From NCBI RefSeq assembly GCF_014269035.2, contig NZ_JABWRP020000013.1, forward strand, positions 124,001 to 188,000: a DNA stretch of 64,000 nucleotides, in the 5' to 3' direction. The DNA comes from Pseudomonas vlassakiae. Its GTDB lineage: Bacteria; Pseudomonadota; Gammaproteobacteria; Pseudomonadales; Pseudomonadaceae. The position numbers and the translations under genes are program-made. The notes under the pieces are model-generated. The model did no database searches. It was given only the letters and a program-made list of their open reading frames with translations, and was not told the DNA's origin. This document shows positions 60,530 through 64,000 of the stretch, in pieces (position 1 is the first letter of the stretch; each line of letters begins with the position of its first letter).

Positions 60530-63500
60530 ATGAGCACCCTCGATCAATCCCTGAAGCTGGCGCGCCGCTTCATTGAACTGCCGCTGGAAAAACGCCGTGT
60601 CTTCTTCGCCGCCCTGCGCGACGAGCAAGTCGATTTCAGTCAATACCCCATCCCCGACTGCAGCGGCATTGCTGGTCGCGACCAGGTCTCGTATGCCCAG
60701 CAGCGCATGTGGTTCCTCTGGCAGCTGGAACCCGGCAGCGCTGCCTACAACCTGCCAGGGGCCGTGCGCCTGCTAGGCCGCCTCAACCACCAGGCGCTGG
60801 ACCTGGCCTTTGCCGACCTGGTGCAGCGCCACGAGTGCCTGCGCACCACCTTCGAGGAAGTCGACGGCCAGGCCGTGCAGTGTGTGGGTGACGGTGCGCA
60901 GGTGCGGGTGCGCCATGTCGACCTGTCCACGCTGGATGCCGATCAGCGGTTGCAACAGACCCGTGAGGAGGTCGCCCGCGAAGCCGCACAGCCGTTCGAC
61001 TTGCGACATGGCCCGCTGCTGCGGGCCGCGCTGCTGCAACTGGCTGCGGATGAACATGTGTTGCTGCTGACCATGCATCACATCATTGCCGACGGCTGGT
61101 CGATGAACATCCTGATCGACGAGTTCATGCGTTGCCTGGACGCCCGCAGCGCCGGAAACCAGGCCCAGTTACCGGCGCTGGCCGTGCAGTACCGTGACTA
61201 CGCCCTGTGGCAGCGCAGCTGGATGGAAGCCGGTGAGCAGGCCCGTCAGCTCGACTACTGGCGAGCTCAGCTGGGCGAGGAGCATGAGCCCCTGGAATTG
61301 CCCACCGACCGGCCACGCCCGGCACAGCCGAGCCATGCCGGTGCGCGCCTTGAATTCGCCATCGACGCCGAGCTGCGCAGCGGCCTGAAGGCGCTGGCCC
61401 AACGTCAGGGTACGACCTTGTTCGTGGTGCTCCTGGCAGCCTTCAAAACCCTGTTGTACCGCTACAGCGGGCAGGGCGACATCCGCGTCGGAGGCCTGAT
61501 TGCCAACCGCAACCGCGGCGAGGTCGAGGGACTGATCGGTTTCTTCGTCAATACCCAGGTGCTGCGCAGTCAGCTGGATGGGCAGCAGACGTTCGAGCAG
61601 CTACTGGCAGCGCTGCGTCAGACCGCCCTCGGCGCCCAGGCCCACCAGGAGCTGCCATTCGATGCGCTACTGGAGGCGCTGCAGCCCAACCGCAGCCAGA
61701 GCCACAACGCGCTGTTCCAGGTCATGTACAACCATCAGCCGCTGGTCACCGACATCCAGGGCATGCGCCTGGGTTGCGGCTTGCAATTGGCGCATCTGGA
61801 CGCTGAACAGAGCGTGGCCGGCGCCCGCAGCCATGCCGCTGCCAGCGACCTGATGCTGGAAACCCGCGAGGAAGGCGAACGCCTGCTGGCTGCCTTCACC
61901 TACGCCACGGATCTGTTCGATGCCGCCACCGTCGAGCGCATGGCCGGCCACTGGCGCAACCTGCTGCGCAGCGTGCTGGCCGACCCGCAACGTCGAATCG
62001 GCGAGCTGGAATTGCTCGATGCGGCTGAATCCCGCCAACTGCAGGCTTGGGCACTGCAAGCACCTGCACCTCAGGCAGCGGCGTTGGCCCACCAGCGCTT
62101 TCAGGCCCAGGCAGCGCGTTCGCCCGAGGCGGTCGCGCTGGTGCTGGCTGGAGAAGGGCAGGGCGCCAGCCTGAGCTATGCCGAGCTGGAGCGTCGCAGC
62201 AACCGCCTGGCCCAGCGCCTGGTGCAGGCCGGTGTCGGCCCCGAGGTGCTGGTCGGTGTGGCGCTTGAGCGTTCGCTGGACATGGGGGTCGCCCTGCTGG
62301 CGGTGCTCAAGGCCGGCGGTGCCTATGTGCCGCTGGACCCGCAAGCGCCCAGCGAGCGCATCGCCCAGGTGTTCGCCGACAGCGGCCTGCGTCTGCTGTT
62401 GACCCAATCGACCCTGCTGAACCAACTGCCTGAAGCCGGCGGTATCGAGGTCATCTGCCTGGACCACGCGCAGGGCGAGCACCCTGAGCATGCACCGCAG
62501 GTATCACTGCGGCCGGGCAACCTGGCCTATGTGATCTACACCTCCGGCTCCACCGGCCGTCCCAAGGGCGTCGCCATCAGCCACGGCGCGCTGGCCGAGT
62601 TCTGCGAGCTGGCCAGCGACTATTCGCGCCTGACCGCCGATGATCGCGTGCTGCAGTTCGCCACCTGCAGCTTCGACGGTTTCGTCGAGCAGTTCTATCC
62701 ACCGCTGTGCGTCGGTGCCCGTGTGGTGCTGCGCGACCGCCACCTGTGGGACAGCACCCGCTTCCTGCACGCCCTGCAACGGCACGGCATCACTGTCGCC
62801 GACCTGCCGGCTGCCTACTGGCACATGCTGGTGCAGGACTACGCGCGCGACACGCCACCGGCATTTGCCGCATTGCGCCAGGTGCATGTTGGCGGCGAAG
62901 CCATGGCGGTGGACGGGCTCGACCTGTGGCGCCGCGCCGGCCTGGCCGGTGTGCGCCTGCTCAACACCTATGGCCCGACCGAGGCCACGGTGGTGTCCAG
63001 CATCCACGACTGCACGGCGCTGGCCTCGCGCGATGTGTCCTGGCGCGGTATCCCCATCGGCCAGGGGCTGGCCGGGCGGCGCCTGTGCATCCTCGACGGC
63101 GAGATGCAGCCCGTACCGGCTGGCGCCATTGGCGAGCTGTACATCGGTGGCCCGGGCCTGGCGCGCGGTTACTACGGCCAGCCCGCACTCAGCGCCGAAC
63201 GCTTCCTGCCCGACCCCAATGTGCCCGGCGCACGCTTGTACCGCACAGGTGACCGTGCCCGTTTCGACGCCAATGGCGCTATCGAGTACATCGGTCGGGT
63301 CGATCATCAGGTGAAGGTGCGCGGCTTCCGTATCGAGCTTGGCGAGATCGAGATGCGCCTGCAGCAATGCCCCGGCGTGCGCGAAGCGGCGGTGCTGGCC
63401 CTGGACATGGCCGGTGGGCGGCAACTGGTTGCCTATGCGGTCACCGACGCCGACGGCACCGATGCCGAGGCACAGCGCCAGGCGATCCGCCAGGGCCTGC

Positions 63501-63925
63501 GTGCGACGCTGCCGGACTACATGGTGCCGTCGCATCTGGTGCTGCTGGACCGCCTGCCGCTAACCCCCAGCGGCAAACTCGACCGCAAGGCCCTGCCCGC
63601 GCCTGACCCGAGCCAGCTACAGGCCGGCTTCCGTGCGCCAGTCAGCGAGCCGCAGCAACGCCTGGCGGCAATCTGGATGGAAGTCTTGCAGGTGCCCCGC
63701 GTCGGCCTCGACGACAGTTTCTTCGACCTGGGCGGGCATTCGCTGCTGGCAGCCCAGGTCATTGCCCGGATCAAGTCCGAACTGGGCGTCGCGCTGCCCA
63801 TGCGCAGCCTGTTCGAACGCCCGCACCTGGCTGCCCTGGCCGAAGAGCTGGAGGCCCTGGGCGGTACCGCCGACGAGGACTGGGCCGACATGGAAGCGTT
63901 CATGAATTCACTGGAGGAGGTTTGA
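60530..63925 (+). CDS. Single-module NRPS (C-A-T)
   Basis: 1131 residues. A ~45-residue N-terminal linker (ARRFIELPLEKRRVFFAAL), condensation domain with HHIIADG at residues 183-189, adenylation domain (A3 YTSGSTGRPKG near 670, A5 NTYGPTE near 813, A10 Lys in PSGKLDRKAL), and a carrier domain with LGGHS (Ser1071). No epimerase and no thioesterase, so the chain passes to another protein. Extracted specificity residues: D, G, E, D, H, G, T, V, V, K, which I recall from Lys-activating pyoverdine modules but cannot verify. The next NRPS gene begins two bases after the stop. Confidence 0.93.
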   Translation: MSTLDQSLKLARRFIELPLEKRRVFFAALRDEQVDFSQYPIPDCSGIAGRDQVSYAQQRMWFLWQLEPGSAAYNLPGAVRLLGRLNHQALDLAFADLVQRHECLRTTFEEVDGQAVQCVGDGAQVRVRHVDLSTLDADQRLQQTREEVAREAAQPFDLRHGPLLRAALLQLAADEHVLLLTMHHIIADGWSMNILIDEFMRCLDARSAGNQAQLPALAVQYRDYALWQRSWMEAGEQARQLDYWRAQLGEEHEPLELPTDRPRPAQPSHAGARLEFAIDAELRSGLKALAQRQGTTLFVVLLAAFKTLLYRYSGQGDIRVGGLIANRNRGEVEGLIGFFVNTQVLRSQLDGQQTFEQLLAALRQTALGAQAHQELPFDALLEALQPNRSQSHNALFQVMYNHQPLVTDIQGMRLGCGLQLAHLDAEQSVAGARSHAAASDLMLETREEGERLLAAFTYATDLFDAATVERMAGHWRNLLRSVLADPQRRIGELELLDAAESRQLQAWALQAPAPQAAALAHQRFQAQAARSPEAVALVLAGEGQGASLSYAELERRSNRLAQRLVQAGVGPEVLVGVALERSLDMGVALLAVLKAGGAYVPLDPQAPSERIAQVFADSGLRLLLTQSTLLNQLPEAGGIEVICLDHAQGEHPEHAPQVSLRPGNLAYVIYTSGSTGRPKGVAISHGALAEFCELASDYSRLTADDRVLQFATCSFDGFVEQFYPPLCVGARVVLRDRHLWDSTRFLHALQRHGITVADLPAAYWHMLVQDYARDTPPAFAALRQVHVGGEAMAVDGLDLWRRAGLAGVRLLNTYGPTEATVVSSIHDCTALASRDVSWRGIPIGQGLAGRRLCILDGEMQPVPAGAIGELYIGGPGLARGYYGQPALSAERFLPDPNVPGARLYRTGDRARFDANGAIEYIGRVDHQVKVRGFRIELGEIEMRLQQCPGVREAAVLALDMAGGRQLVAYAVTDADGTDAEAQRQAIRQGLRATLPDYMVPSHLVLLDRLPLTPSGKLDRKALPAPDPSQLQAGFRAPVSEPQQRLAAIWMEVLQVPRVGLDDSFFDLGGHSLLAAQVIARIKSELGVALPMRSLFERPHLAALAEELEALGGTADEDWADMEAFMNSLEEV

Positions 63926-63927
63926 GC

Positions 63928-64000
63928 ATGACCCGCAACACGACGCTGCGTATCGCCGAGAAGTTCATCGGGTTGCCGCTCGAACAACGCCGTCAGTTCC
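63928..64000 (+). CDS. Second NRPS gene, N-terminal fragment (runs off the window)
   Basis: ATG 63928 with GGAGGAGG 7 bases upstream. The 24 visible codons (IAEKFIGLPLEQRRQF) parallel the N-terminal linker of the preceding NRPS, so it is the next synthetase of the assembly line. Confidence 0.85.
   Translation, partial: MTRNTTLRIAEKFIGLPLEQRRQF

Overview
The window is a 64 kb stretch of a Pseudomonas chromosome, most likely the P. putida group. Evidence: gene order I recall from P. putida (aot transport genes-argR-aru/ast-alaS-lysC-rsmA; phhB-phhA/phhR next to acsA; yciB, scpAB and rluB near an AroP-type permease and a ydiJ-like dehydrogenase), high G+C coding sequence, and many REP-type inverted repeats between genes. 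Nearly everything is ordinary chromosomal backbone. I found no insertion sequence, prophage or CRISPR array.

Layout. 1-16 kb: the 3' end of a large VWA/RTX adhesin, a YbaN-like and an UPF0149 protein, recQ, a MarR regulator, a PlpD-type secreted phospholipase, small conserved proteins, an EamA exporter with a cupin-AraC regulator, an LpxH-like phosphoesterase, a Mpo1-like protein, an AraC regulator, trkH and a nitroreductase. 16-19 kb: a Cpx-like envelope-stress locus in the order response regulator, Spy/CpxP-like protein, histidine kinase, with a CpxR-like direct repeat before the periplasmic gene and a terminator before the kinase. 19-24 kb: yciI-yciB diverging from rnm(yciV)-yciO-scpA-scpB, then rluB. 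24-35 kb: an AroP-type permease behind a long leader, LysR/ydiJ, an MFS transporter, and phhB-phhA diverging from phhR. TyrR-type boxes lie in the phhA/phhR gap and also upstream of the permease, so uptake and breakdown of aromatic amino acids may share PhhR control.

35-50.5 kb: a DUF2790 protein, acsA, then the arginine block: aotJ-aotQ-aotM-aotP importer, argR, and aruC-aruF-aruG-astD-astB-(small His-tailed protein)-astE for the succinyltransferase route to glutamate and succinate. Sequences fitting the Pseudomonas ArgR pattern TGTCGC-N8-AA lie before aotJ and before aruC. 50.7-55.1 kb: alaS, lysC (with an internal start for a regulatory beta subunit) and rsmA/csrA.

55.1-64 kb: tRNA-Ser(GCT) and four near-identical tandem tRNA-Arg(ACG) units, mgtE, amrZ, phnN, tRNA-Arg(CCT), and then the start of a secondary-metabolite locus: a SyrP-like Fe(II)/2-oxoglutarate hydroxylase, a one-module NRPS (C-A-T) and the first codons of a second NRPS gene. 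The last block looks like part of a pyoverdine-type siderophore peptide assembly line sitting directly beside a tRNA gene; its far side is outside the window.

I could not run alignments or profile searches. Family names rest on motifs and on recognising protein sequences; references to other strains are from memory.
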